Part shown: piece after piece, positions 17,654-25,399 of the stretch
Numbering within the stretch: position 1 is the stretch's first letter
Layout: the number at the start of each line of letters is the position of its first letter
Assembly (NCBI RefSeq): GCF_031846485.1
Contig: NZ_JAVRHQ010000018.1
Coordinates: 24,400 to 88,399 of the forward strand
DNA: 64,000 bases
Origin: Autumnicola tepida
GTDB lineage: Bacteria; Bacteroidota; Bacteroidia; Flavobacteriales; Flavobacteriaceae
Reading direction: 5' to 3'
Program-made: the position numbers and the translations under genes
The notes under the pieces: model-generated
The model's database searches: none
What the model was told of the DNA's origin: nothing
What the model saw: the letters and a program-made list of their open reading frames with translations, nothing else

Positions 17654-18870
17654 GCTTTAGCGTCTTCACTTTGCTGAACTTCCTGTAGAAGTTCGTTAAA
17701 AGCAGCAAGGAGTTCATTTTGCGTTTCAGCATCATATTGCTGCTTTTCTATAAGTTGTGAAAAAATATCTTTTGGGGTTAAATCTTCTAGCTGCTGTGAA
17801 TTTTTGTACAATTCGGTAGCACCCCTTGTTTGCTGAAGAAAGGTGGCGCGATGTTTTACAATCTCATACCCTTCTTTCTTGAAGTTTGAGATAAGTTCAT
17901 CCAGCTCAAATATTTTCTGCGCATTATAAGTTTCTTCTTTCAGCTCCACTTCAATTAAAGAATCCAGCTCATAATGATCATCCAAAGAGGCGAGTTTTGT
18001 TTTTAGTTCCTTTAGGCTTCCGCTAATCTTAAGGAGCTTTCTAAAAACAGGTACCGGGATACTTTCCGGATTCCATCCTTTTTCAGTATCTATTAATAAA
18101 AGCCGTTTTTCATCTTTTCTTTCACTAAAGGAAAGCGGGATTGGCGACCCGCTGTAGTATGCCGGTACTAACGCAGAAATTTTTTGGGGCTTGTGGATGT
18201 GGCCCAGGGCGATATAATTAAAGTAATCGCCAAATTGCAAAGCATTAAAAGCAGCCTGGTTTCCTATTTGTATATCTCTTTCACTCTCTGAAGTTTCTGA
18301 GCCGGCAGCAAACAAATGTCCCATGGCAAGGGCGGGAACTTCAGGGTAATTCCTTTTGCAAATTTGCCCAACCTGCTCAAAAGTGTACTGGATACCTTGG
18401 CGGATTGCCTCCAGCCGGTCCTCGTAAGTATAGCCTTCCGAAGCATTCCGCAGATCCGAATCCCTTAAATACGGAATGGCGGCTATAATAATTTCGGTTT
18501 TTCCGTGCCTGGCAATGGGAATAACACAGTCTTCCAGTTTTTCAGGAAGGCCGCCAATCACATGCATGCTGAGCTCCCTTAAAATTTCCCTGGGCGCATC
18601 AAGCATCGCCGGGGAATCATGGTTTCCCCCGGTAAGGATGATTTCGCAATCCAGTTTTCGCAACTGCATTAAAGTTCTGTAATACTGTTTTCTTGCCAGG
18701 GAAGAAGGGTTCGCAAGATCAAAAACGTCTCCTGAAACTATTAAAAGGTCTATTGAATTTCTACTGATGCAATCACAAAGCCATTTTATAAAGAGATCAA
18801 AGTCTTTATAAAGATCATGTTTGTGTAATTTTTTACCAATGTGCCAGTCGGCCGTATGAAGGATTTTCAT
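17650..18870 (-). CDS. sbcD: Exonuclease SbcD, Mre11-type nuclease subunit
   Basis: Mn-dependent nuclease subunit of SbcCD. From the ATG at 18870 the protein is 406 residues and begins MKILHTADWHIGK, which is the family start; an in-frame ATG 15 bp upstream would add MQKEH and is less likely. Calcineurin-like phosphoesterase motifs in order: HTADWH, SGDVFD near 52, GGNHDSP near 84, MGHLFAAG near 184 and LGHIHKPQ near 218. The C-terminal part is the SbcC-binding capping domain. Overlaps sbcC by four bases, so the subunits are co-translated. Confidence 0.95.
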   Translation of the reverse strand: MKILHTADWHIGKKLHKHDLYKDFDLFIKWLCDCISRNSIDLLIVSGDVFDLANPSSLARKQYYRTLMQLRKLDCEIILTGGNHDSPAMLDAPREILRELSMHVIGGLPEKLEDCVIPIARHGKTEIIIAAIPYLRDSDLRNASEGYTYEDRLEAIRQGIQYTFEQVGQICKRNYPEVPALAMGHLFAAGSETSESERDIQIGNQAAFNALQFGDYFNYIALGHIHKPQKISALVPAYYSGSPIPLSFSERKDEKRLLLIDTEKGWNPESIPVPVFRKLLKISGSLKELKTKLASLDDHYELDSLIEVELKEETYNAQKIFELDELISNFKKEGYEIVKHRATFLQQTRGATELYKNSQQLEDLTPKDIFSQLIEKQQYDAETQNELLAAFNELLQEVQQSEDAKA

Positions 18871-19109
18871 GTGTTCTTTCTGCAATTATTGGAGGAAAAT
18901 TCTGAGACGGAAAGATATTATTTAAAAATCAGTCTTTAAAAAATGGAGAGAAAAGAATTCTCCTGCCTCAGATTTTTAGGCGGTATACAAAGTAAGAAGA
19001 ACAGGTACAGGAATTTAATATAAACGCAACAAAGCTTTATGCTCTATTTAACTGAAATGGCAGTAAGTCCTCGCTAACTTTATCAAATAACCGATAAAAT
19101 CGAATCGTA

Positions 19110-19592
19110 ATGAAAAATTTGGAAGATTTATTTGAACATCAGCTAAAAGACCTTTACAGTGCAGAGTCGCAGCTGATTGAAGCACTGCCAAAAATGGCTA
19201 AAAACGCTAGCGACAGCGAATTGAAAAAAGCCTTTGAAAGCCATCTAGAGGAAACCAAAGGACATAAAAAACGCCTTGAGGAAGTTTGTAAAGAACTGGG
19301 AATTAAACCTACCGGCGAAGAATGTAAGGCAATGAAAGGGCTTATTAAAGAAGCCGAATCTTTCCTTAAAGAAGATGTCGATGATGATGTACGGGATGCC
19401 GGATTAATTGCAGACGCCCAAAGAGTTGAGCATTATGAGATTTCAGGTTATGGTACAGTAGTGCGATATGCCAAGGAACTAGGTCATGATGGACTCGCCA
19501 AAAAGTTACATGAAACCCTTGAAGAAGAATACGGGGCAGATGATAAGCTGAACAAATTGGCTGAAAGCAGGTTGAATCGCGAAGCTAAATAG
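19110..19592 (+). CDS. DUF892 ferritin-like protein (YciE/YciF type)
   Basis: 160-residue all-helical protein with a ferritin-like four-helix bundle. Motifs: LEDLFEHQLKDLYSAESQLIEALPKMA at the N-terminus, SHLEETKGHKKRLEEV near 44, DAQRVEHYEISGYG near 107 and ETLEEEYGADDKLNKLAE near 135; the repeated Glu and ExxH residues are those of a di-iron ferritin-like core. Family members rise under osmotic, cold and other stress in several bacteria; the biochemical role is unsettled. It sits alone on its strand between sbcD and the DUF2383-like gene, with which it shares a stress-associated flavour. Confidence 0.92.
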   Translation: MKNLEDLFEHQLKDLYSAESQLIEALPKMAKNASDSELKKAFESHLEETKGHKKRLEEVCKELGIKPTGEECKAMKGLIKEAESFLKEDVDDDVRDAGLIADAQRVEHYEISGYGTVVRYAKELGHDGLAKKLHETLEEEYGADDKLNKLAESRLNREAK

Positions 19593-20125
19593 ACCGAGGA
19601 AAGTAGTAACCGGGGAAAATGTGTAAGGGCAGAAAAAGCGCTCAACTTAATTTCCCGGAATTTGCTGCCGGCCTGTTAATTACTTTATGATTTGTTGAAT
19701 GAGGGAAATATGGAAGTGGAGAAAATTGATAAGATTATCAATTGTTTTTTCTCTTTTCTGATGCACAACTATGCAAGGATTTCAAAAGTTTATTTTGCAG
19801 TTGCGGCAATGAAAATGCCGGTACCGGAATAAACCATTTCCTGCGTTTTAAGTAAGGTATTTGCCTTTGCATGAGGAACGGAGGTAGGAAAAACATTAAT
19901 TTTAAAATCTTTTGAATCAATTTGCAACAAGCAATTTTAACATTTTTTAAGAAAAATATCTTGTTTTTAACAAGCCTGGCAGACACTCGGTTTTTTTCTT
20001 AATTTTTTGAGAAAGATGAAATTCCTTGCTAATTAAAGGAATTGAGGAAGAACAAGTATTGTCACCTGATATCCTGCTCAATTTATGTGGGTTAAAAAAG
20101 TTAAAATACTACATATTGGCTATTT
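19593..20125. other. 533-bp intergenic region, no convincing gene
   Basis: AT-rich. A 40-codon ATG frame at 19710-19832 on the + strand and an 82-codon frame on the - strand (19738-19986) both lack coding character. A small hairpin CTTGTT-TTT-AACAAG lies near 19957. The promoter of the next gene should be near 20110, but no exact -7 box is present. Confidence 0.5.
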
Positions 20126-20707
20126 ATGGGGTTAAATTTCAATAGGAATTTTTCAATAAATTCTACGAAAAATTATAACCACCGAAATAATTTTAATGCC
20201 ATGGGATGTCGGGAAAAAACGATCAGGATCCTGGATAAATTAAAAGCCAGAAACCTGGAACATCAAAAAGATTATCATCATGTAGCGCGTCACACCAGAA
20301 AGCTTATGATTAAGTCTTTCTTTTTGAAGCTAGCAACTCAAAAGAAAGAATTCGCAGCAAAATTGGAGCGAGAAATGGAAGCTCTTAAAAAAGAACTGCT
20401 GCCTGCTGAAAGGTTTCAATTGGAAAGAAGCGTGAGTGGAGATTGTCCTGCATTGGTCCATGTTTCAAGGTATGAAAGACAGGGCCTGATTAAAGAATGT
20501 TACAGGAGGGAAAAACAAAGCCTCCAGTTTTACAATTGCGCACTTTCACAGGTAAATCGTGGAAGTACGCGTGAAATGTTACTTGCTCATAAGCACAAAA
20601 TTTATATGTGCCTTAGGGAGATAAAATGTATGGGTATCAGGATTTACGAGATTGAAGATGAATCTGAAGAAGTTTCATTTGAAATTGAAGAAAATGTAGA
20701 AACCTGA
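20126..20707 (+). CDS. DUF2383-like ferritin-like/PA2169-family protein
   Basis: 193 residues, mostly helical and highly charged. Residues about 27-140 resemble the DUF2383 (PA2169) domain: CREKTIRILDKLKARNLEHQKDY, then a helix with ATQKKEFAAKLEREMEAL, matching the family pattern of a four-helix bundle. The first 25 residues are Asn-rich and could be a non-conserved tail; the Met at residue 26 is an alternative start. Contains four Cys (two near 30 and 103, further ones at 124 and 137) of unknown meaning. Function unknown. Followed by its own terminator, so transcribed separately from the FAD-Rieske gene. Confidence 0.65.
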   Translation: MGLNFNRNFSINSTKNYNHRNNFNAMGCREKTIRILDKLKARNLEHQKDYHHVARHTRKLMIKSFFLKLATQKKEFAAKLEREMEALKKELLPAERFQLERSVSGDCPALVHVSRYERQGLIKECYRREKQSLQFYNCALSQVNRGSTREMLLAHKHKIYMCLREIKCMGIRIYEIEDESEEVSFEIEENVET

Positions 20708-20728
20708 AAGTCCATTTAATTGTTTGTC

Positions 20729-20768
20729 AAAGGCCTGTACTAATATCTAAGACAGGCCTTTATTTTTT
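20729..20768 (+). terminator. Rho-independent terminator
   Basis: AAAGGCCTGT / ACAGGCCTTT, perfect 10-bp stem with a 13-nt loop, followed by TATTTTTTG. Confidence 0.88.
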
Positions 20769-20789
20769 GTTTAATATAAAATTAAATTC

Positions 20790-22295
20790 ATGGTAGAAGG
20801 ATCTTTATGGAATTCGTATTCAGATGAAAATATTGCTTATCCCCGCTTAGAGGGAGACATCGCAGTTGATATAGCAATAGTCGGTGGTGGAATTACCGGT
20901 ATTAGCACGGCACAATTACTTTCTGAAAGAGGGTATAAAGTTGCTGTCCTCGAGGCAAAACGCGTGGGTAAAGGGACAACTTCCCACAGTACCGGTAATC
21001 TTTATGTGATTATTGATCAATTGCTCTCTTCACTTAAATCAAAATATAATGAAGAGATTGTAAAAAAGGTGATTCTTTCCCGGTGGGATGCGTTAAAAAA
21101 AATTGAGCAGAATATTGACCATTTTCAGATAGACTGCGATTTCAAAAAGCAGCCTTTGTTTTTATTTGAAGATGCCAATACCGTAAAGATGCTGGAAGAA
21201 AAAAAAGTAGCGAACAAAATTGATCTTGCCTTTTTTGAACTTTCGAAAACATTTCCTTTGGATTATGATGATGGTTTGCAATTTGAAGACCAGGCGCAGT
21301 TTAATCCTCTGCTTTATATCCAGGGGCTGGCAAAAGCAATTGAAAGTGAAAATTGCAAAATATATGAGCACACCATTGTAAGGGCGATTGAGGAAGAGGA
21401 AGAAAGGGTGCTTGTACATACTCCTGATGCCATTGTTTCAGCCCAATATGCCATTCACGCCACACATACTCCTAAAGGAATGGAAATGCAGTACCACACA
21501 ACCTTAGGGCCGTACCGGGAATATGGTATTGCTGCAAAACTAAATTCAGTTAATTATCCCGAAGGGATTTTTTGGGGATATTACAGCGATAAAAAATACT
21601 CTGTCCGCTCTTATTCCAGGGGAGGGGAAAATTACCTGATTGCCGTTGGAAGTCCGCATAAAGTGGGACAGGCAAAAGATAATAAAGAGCATGTGGAAGA
21701 CCTTAAAAATTTTGTGCAGAAGCGATTTGATATTGCCAAATTTACCCACGTGTGGGGCGGGCAAAACTATAAACCAGCCGACCTGTTACCCTACATTGGC
21801 AGGAAAAAAACCAATTCAAGGGAATTTGTGGCAACCGGATTTTCTACAGACGGGCTGGTGTACGGGAGCCTGGCGGCAATGATATTGACAGATGAGATTG
21901 AAGGAAAATTTAATCCTTATGAAGATATCTACAGAGCTGCGCGCAGTAACCCTGGGAAATCTGCTGAAAAATTTATTAAAGAAAATGCGAATGTCGCGGG
22001 GGAATTTTTGAAGGACCTTAGCTTTAAAGGTGATGATCAGGACCTTGTTGGAATCCCGCCAGGAGAGGCAGCCATTGTTACCCGAAATGGGGAGAAGATC
22101 GCTGTTTACAAAAAAGAAGATGGTTCCTTAAGTATTCTCTCTGCTCTTTGCACGCACATGGCCTGCATGGTGCATTGGAATAATTTGGAGAATAGCTGGG
22201 ACTGTCCCTGCCATGGAAGCAGGTTTGACACCCGTGGGGAAGTAATAGAAGGCCCTGCATTTAACCCTTTGAAGAAAATTGAAATCGATAAATAA
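20790..22295 (+). CDS. FAD-dependent oxidoreductase with C-terminal Rieske [2Fe-2S] domain
   Basis: 501 residues. Residues about 25-370 form a DAO/glycine-oxidase-type flavoprotein: dinucleotide motif IAIVGGGITGISTAQLL near 28 and KGTTSHSTGNL near 62, ending with the second FAD loop ATGFSTDGLVYG. Residues about 410-501 are a Rieske domain with ligands Cys-Thr-His and, 20 residues later, Cys-Pro-Cys-His-Gly-Ser-Arg-Phe. The fused cluster presumably relays electrons to or from the flavin; the substrate is unknown. This architecture is widespread. The MBL-fold gene starts 7 bp after its stop, so the two are probably one operon. Confidence 0.92.
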   Translation: MVEGSLWNSYSDENIAYPRLEGDIAVDIAIVGGGITGISTAQLLSERGYKVAVLEAKRVGKGTTSHSTGNLYVIIDQLLSSLKSKYNEEIVKKVILSRWDALKKIEQNIDHFQIDCDFKKQPLFLFEDANTVKMLEEKKVANKIDLAFFELSKTFPLDYDDGLQFEDQAQFNPLLYIQGLAKAIESENCKIYEHTIVRAIEEEEERVLVHTPDAIVSAQYAIHATHTPKGMEMQYHTTLGPYREYGIAAKLNSVNYPEGIFWGYYSDKKYSVRSYSRGGENYLIAVGSPHKVGQAKDNKEHVEDLKNFVQKRFDIAKFTHVWGGQNYKPADLLPYIGRKKTNSREFVATGFSTDGLVYGSLAAMILTDEIEGKFNPYEDIYRAARSNPGKSAEKFIKENANVAGEFLKDLSFKGDDQDLVGIPPGEAAIVTRNGEKIAVYKKEDGSLSILSALCTHMACMVHWNNLENSWDCPCHGSRFDTRGEVIEGPAFNPLKKIEIDK

Positions 22296-22302
22296 AAGAG
22301 TT

Positions 22303-23163
22303 ATGGACGAGAAGATGAAGCAAAGCGATGATAGTATGTTCATACCAATGACTTCTTTTAGAAGTGGAAAAGGAGATGAAATACGCGATGATGTTTATTA
22401 CTACACCAATCAGATTGTAAACATTGTGATGATTGGGAAACCCGGAACCGCGGATTGGGTGCTGATAGATGCCGGCCTCCCCAAATCTGGTAAAGAAATA
22501 GTAAAAGTAGCTGAAAAAAGGTTTGGAAAGGAGACAAAACCCAAAGCAATTATTCTTACTCACGGCCATTTTGATCATGTTAGTAACCTGGTTTATCTTA
22601 TAGATCACTGGAATGTTCCGGTTTACGCACATCCCCTGGAATTTGGATATCTTACAGGAGAAAAAAAATATCCGGAACCAGATTCTTCCGTGGAAGGAGG
22701 TCTGCTGGCAAAAATTTCTTCGGTTTATCCTCATGAACCTATTGATATAACAGCGGCTCTAAGAGAGTTGCCGGCAGATGGAGAGGTACCGGAACTACCG
22801 GAGTGGAAATGGATTCATGTTCCCGGGCATGCTCCCGGGCAGATAGCCCTCTTCAGAGAAAAAGACAGGACACTTATTGCTGCAGATGCTTTTGTAACGG
22901 TAAAACAGGATTCATTCTACAAGGTGCTGGTCCAAAAACGGGAAATAAATGGTCCGCCTGTATATCTTACCACCAGTTGGGAACAGGCAGCAGAATCTGT
23001 AGCTAAGCTGCAGGCGCTGGATCCGGAAGTAGCAGTCACCGGCCATGGAGAAGCCATTGGAGGAAAAGAACTGAAAGAAGGTTTGGCAAATCTAAACCAG
23101 AATTTTCAGGAACTTGCAGTTCCCTCCCATGGGAAATTTGTAAAGGATGAGAGGAAAGAGTAA
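22303..23163 (+). CDS. Metallo-beta-lactamase-fold hydrolase
   Basis: 286 residues from the ATG at 22303, which has an AAAAGAG stretch just upstream; an earlier in-frame ATG at 22279 lies inside the preceding gene and is rejected. Metal motif THGHFDH near residue 88, a distal HVPGHAPGQIALF near 175 and the final GHGEAIGG near 248 complete the glyoxalase-II-like set of zinc ligands. No signal peptide, so cytoplasmic. Substrate unknown; co-transcription with the FAD-Rieske protein suggests a shared detoxification or redox function. No rhodanese domain here, unlike the MBL protein at 53689. Confidence 0.9.
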   Translation: MDEKMKQSDDSMFIPMTSFRSGKGDEIRDDVYYYTNQIVNIVMIGKPGTADWVLIDAGLPKSGKEIVKVAEKRFGKETKPKAIILTHGHFDHVSNLVYLIDHWNVPVYAHPLEFGYLTGEKKYPEPDSSVEGGLLAKISSVYPHEPIDITAALRELPADGEVPELPEWKWIHVPGHAPGQIALFREKDRTLIAADAFVTVKQDSFYKVLVQKREINGPPVYLTTSWEQAAESVAKLQALDPEVAVTGHGEAIGGKELKEGLANLNQNFQELAVPSHGKFVKDERKE

Positions 23164-23552
23164 GTTTTACATCTTTTTTTGCTTATAAGTGACTATTTCT
23201 TTTGAGCTTTTTTAACAATTTTTTAAGAGGAAATTAGAAGCTTCAGGTGCAGCAGCTACCGCCAGCAAAGGCTTCATGAACTTTTTTAGGATCTATAACA
23301 TCTAATGATATTAAGAAATGTTTAGAAATGCTTTAGGAGTATTTATTATACATCTAACCTAAATTTGGAAGTCAAAGAAGGTCAGTAGCTTCCGAAAGAC
23401 AAGGGATTTTAGCTTTTTTGGCTGTTTTTCTTTTTCTTTCGGATATATAAATTTTGAGGTTTTTGGAATTCCACAGATGGATTTACCAACGGTCCCAGGC
23501 TTACAGTTTTAGAAGATCTCTCAATAGCTTTTAAGTTTAGTTAAAGAAATTA
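23164..23552. other. 389-bp intergenic region before the glycosylation cluster
   Basis: AT-rich, no ORF or RNA gene seen. It should hold the promoter of the large cluster at 23553-35023, but no consensus -33/-7 pair is evident. Confidence 0.5.
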
Positions 23553-24257
23553 ATGCAGGCAGGTAATTTATCCGGAAACATATTAATAACTGGAGGGGCA
23601 AACGGCATCGGTTATGCTGTTGCCAAGAGATTTTCTAAAGAAAATTACAAGGTTGCTATTGCAGATATCGAAAAACCACAGTATGAAGATGAAAATATCT
23701 TCTTCAGTAAAGCAGATATTAGTAATCCTAAAGATATAGACAGCCTTTATGATGATGTTATCAATGCCATAGGGCACCCGGAAATACTGGTCCTTAATGC
23801 CGGAAGGGGAATTCAGGAGAAACTCTTTGAAGGTGATCCTGAAAAATGGCAAAAGGTAATAGACACCAATTTAATGGGTGCTCTCAGGTGCATTAGGGCG
23901 TTCGTTCCGCAAATGATGGAACGTCAGAACGGTCATGTTATAGTTGTCTCCTCGGTTTCTGCTAATCAGCCGCATCCTTCAGGCGGAATTTACGCGGCTT
24001 CAAAAACTGCTCTTGAAGTCATTGCCGAAACGCTTCGGCTGGAAACACTTCCGCATATAAAAGTAACCGTAGTTAGTCCGGGTATAACGGACACGAAATT
24101 CTTTGAACATCAGATTTCAGGCTATACGAGCGTGGCTAATCTTGAAATGGGTAGTATCGCGCCCGAAGATATAGCTGAGGATATTTTTTACGCCGTTAAT
24201 CAGAAAGGAAGAAGTATCAATAAAATAATAACCAGGCCATTAAAACAAAGTTTTTAA
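23553..24257 (+). CDS. Short-chain dehydrogenase/reductase, first gene of glycosylation cluster
   Basis: 234-residue classical SDR: ILITGGANGIGYAVAKRF at residues 10-27, ILVLNAGRGIQEK near 75, VSSVSANQPH near 130 and YAASKTALE near 145 (Tyr-x3-Lys). Cytoplasmic, NAD(P)-dependent, substrate unknown. It opens a run of eleven + strand genes with gaps of 0-28 bp, so it is very likely in one operon with the sugar-nucleotide and glycosyltransferase genes that follow, and may reduce or oxidise the sugar or aglycone they handle. Confidence 0.88.
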   Translation: MQAGNLSGNILITGGANGIGYAVAKRFSKENYKVAIADIEKPQYEDENIFFSKADISNPKDIDSLYDDVINAIGHPEILVLNAGRGIQEKLFEGDPEKWQKVIDTNLMGALRCIRAFVPQMMERQNGHVIVVSSVSANQPHPSGGIYAASKTALEVIAETLRLETLPHIKVTVVSPGITDTKFFEHQISGYTSVANLEMGSIAPEDIAEDIFYAVNQKGRSINKIITRPLKQSF

Positions 24258-24275
24258 TCAACCAAAAACCAATAG

Positions 24276-25388
24276 ATGAGTAAAAAGATATTAATAACCG
24301 GAGGAGCAGGATTTATTGGCTCTCACCTCGCAGACGAACTACTTAATGAGGGTTACGAAGTGCGTGTGCTGGATAATCTCTCTGAACAGGTGCATGGGAA
24401 AGACCGTAAAAAACCTTCTTATTTGAACCCGCAAGTAGAGCTTTTAATAGGAGATGTTAGGGATAAGGAAGCAGTAGAAAAAGCTTTGGAAGGAGTGTAC
24501 GCCGTTTTTCATCTTGCCGCCATGGTGGGAGTGGGGCAAAGCATGTACCAAATAAGGGATTACACTGAAGTGAATAATGTTGGAACTGCCACTCTTTTAG
24601 AAGCCCTTATTAATCATCCTGTAGAAAAACTGGTGGTGGCCTCCAGTATGAGTATTTACGGGGAAGGTCTTTATGAAGATGAAGGCGGAAACCTTGAAAT
24701 GGAATGTGAGCGCCGGCTGGAAGATCTTAAAAATGACCGTTGGGAAATGTACAAAAACGGAAAAGAATTGCAGCCCGTCCCAACTCCTGAAGGCAAAAAG
24801 CCAAATCTTGCCTCGGTATATGCTCTTTCAAAATATGATCAGGAAAGGCTGAGCCTCATTACCGGGAAAGCTTATAATATTCCTACTACCGCTTTAAGGT
24901 TTTTTAATGTTTACGGAACGCGCCAGGCATTATCCAATCCATATACCGGAGTACTGGCCATTTTTGCATCCCGTTTGCTGAATAACAATCCGCCTATGAT
25001 ATTTGAAGACGGAAAGCAGAAAAGGGACTTTATCCACGTAAAAGATGTGGCCAGGGCCTGCAGGCTTGCCATGGAAACACCTGAAGCAGCCGGGGAAGTT
25101 TTTAATATAGGAAGTGGAAATCAATACACTATCACTCATATTGCTGATAAACTTGCCTCTGTGATGGGTAAACATATTTCTCCTGAAATTACCGGAAAAT
25201 ACAGAATTGGGGATATTCGCCATTGTTTTGCCGATACCGCGAAAACAAAAGAAATTTTAGGTTTTGAACCTGAGGTTCAGTTTGAAGAAGGATTGTTTGA
25301 ACTTGCTGAATGGTTAAAGGACCAGATCGCTACCGATAATGTGAGCAAGGCAAGCAGCGAACTTTCTTCAAGAGGATTAACCGTATAA
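24276..25388 (+). CDS. NAD-dependent sugar-nucleotide epimerase/dehydratase
   Basis: 370-residue extended SDR of the UDP-glucose 4-epimerase/dTDP-glucose dehydratase type. Rossmann motif ILITGGAGFIGSHLADEL at the N-terminus, FHLAAMVGVGQSMYQ near 78, VVASSMSIYGEG near 118, catalytic YALSKYDQE near 183 and RFFNVYGTRQALSNPYTGV near 208, then the sugar-nucleotide loop DGKQKRDFIHVKDVA. These place it firmly in the nucleotide-sugar branch. Likely supplies an activated sugar to the glycosyltransferases downstream. 11 bp before the next gene. Confidence 0.92.
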   Translation: MSKKILITGGAGFIGSHLADELLNEGYEVRVLDNLSEQVHGKDRKKPSYLNPQVELLIGDVRDKEAVEKALEGVYAVFHLAAMVGVGQSMYQIRDYTEVNNVGTATLLEALINHPVEKLVVASSMSIYGEGLYEDEGGNLEMECERRLEDLKNDRWEMYKNGKELQPVPTPEGKKPNLASVYALSKYDQERLSLITGKAYNIPTTALRFFNVYGTRQALSNPYTGVLAIFASRLLNNNPPMIFEDGKQKRDFIHVKDVARACRLAMETPEAAGEVFNIGSGNQYTITHIADKLASVMGKHISPEITGKYRIGDIRHCFADTAKTKEILGFEPEVQFEEGLFELAEWLKDQIATDNVSKASSELSSRGLTV

Positions 25389-25399
25389 ACCAACCTGTT

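Noticed and set aside
18950..18975. Hairpin GGAGA...TCTCC in the sbcD upstream region
   Set aside because: Only a 5-bp stem, no T run on either side and no consistent position relative to a promoter.
19738..19986. 82-codon minus-strand frame
   Set aside because: Low-complexity Lys/Phe/Leu-rich product typical of AT-rich non-coding DNA, no start context and no recognisable domain.
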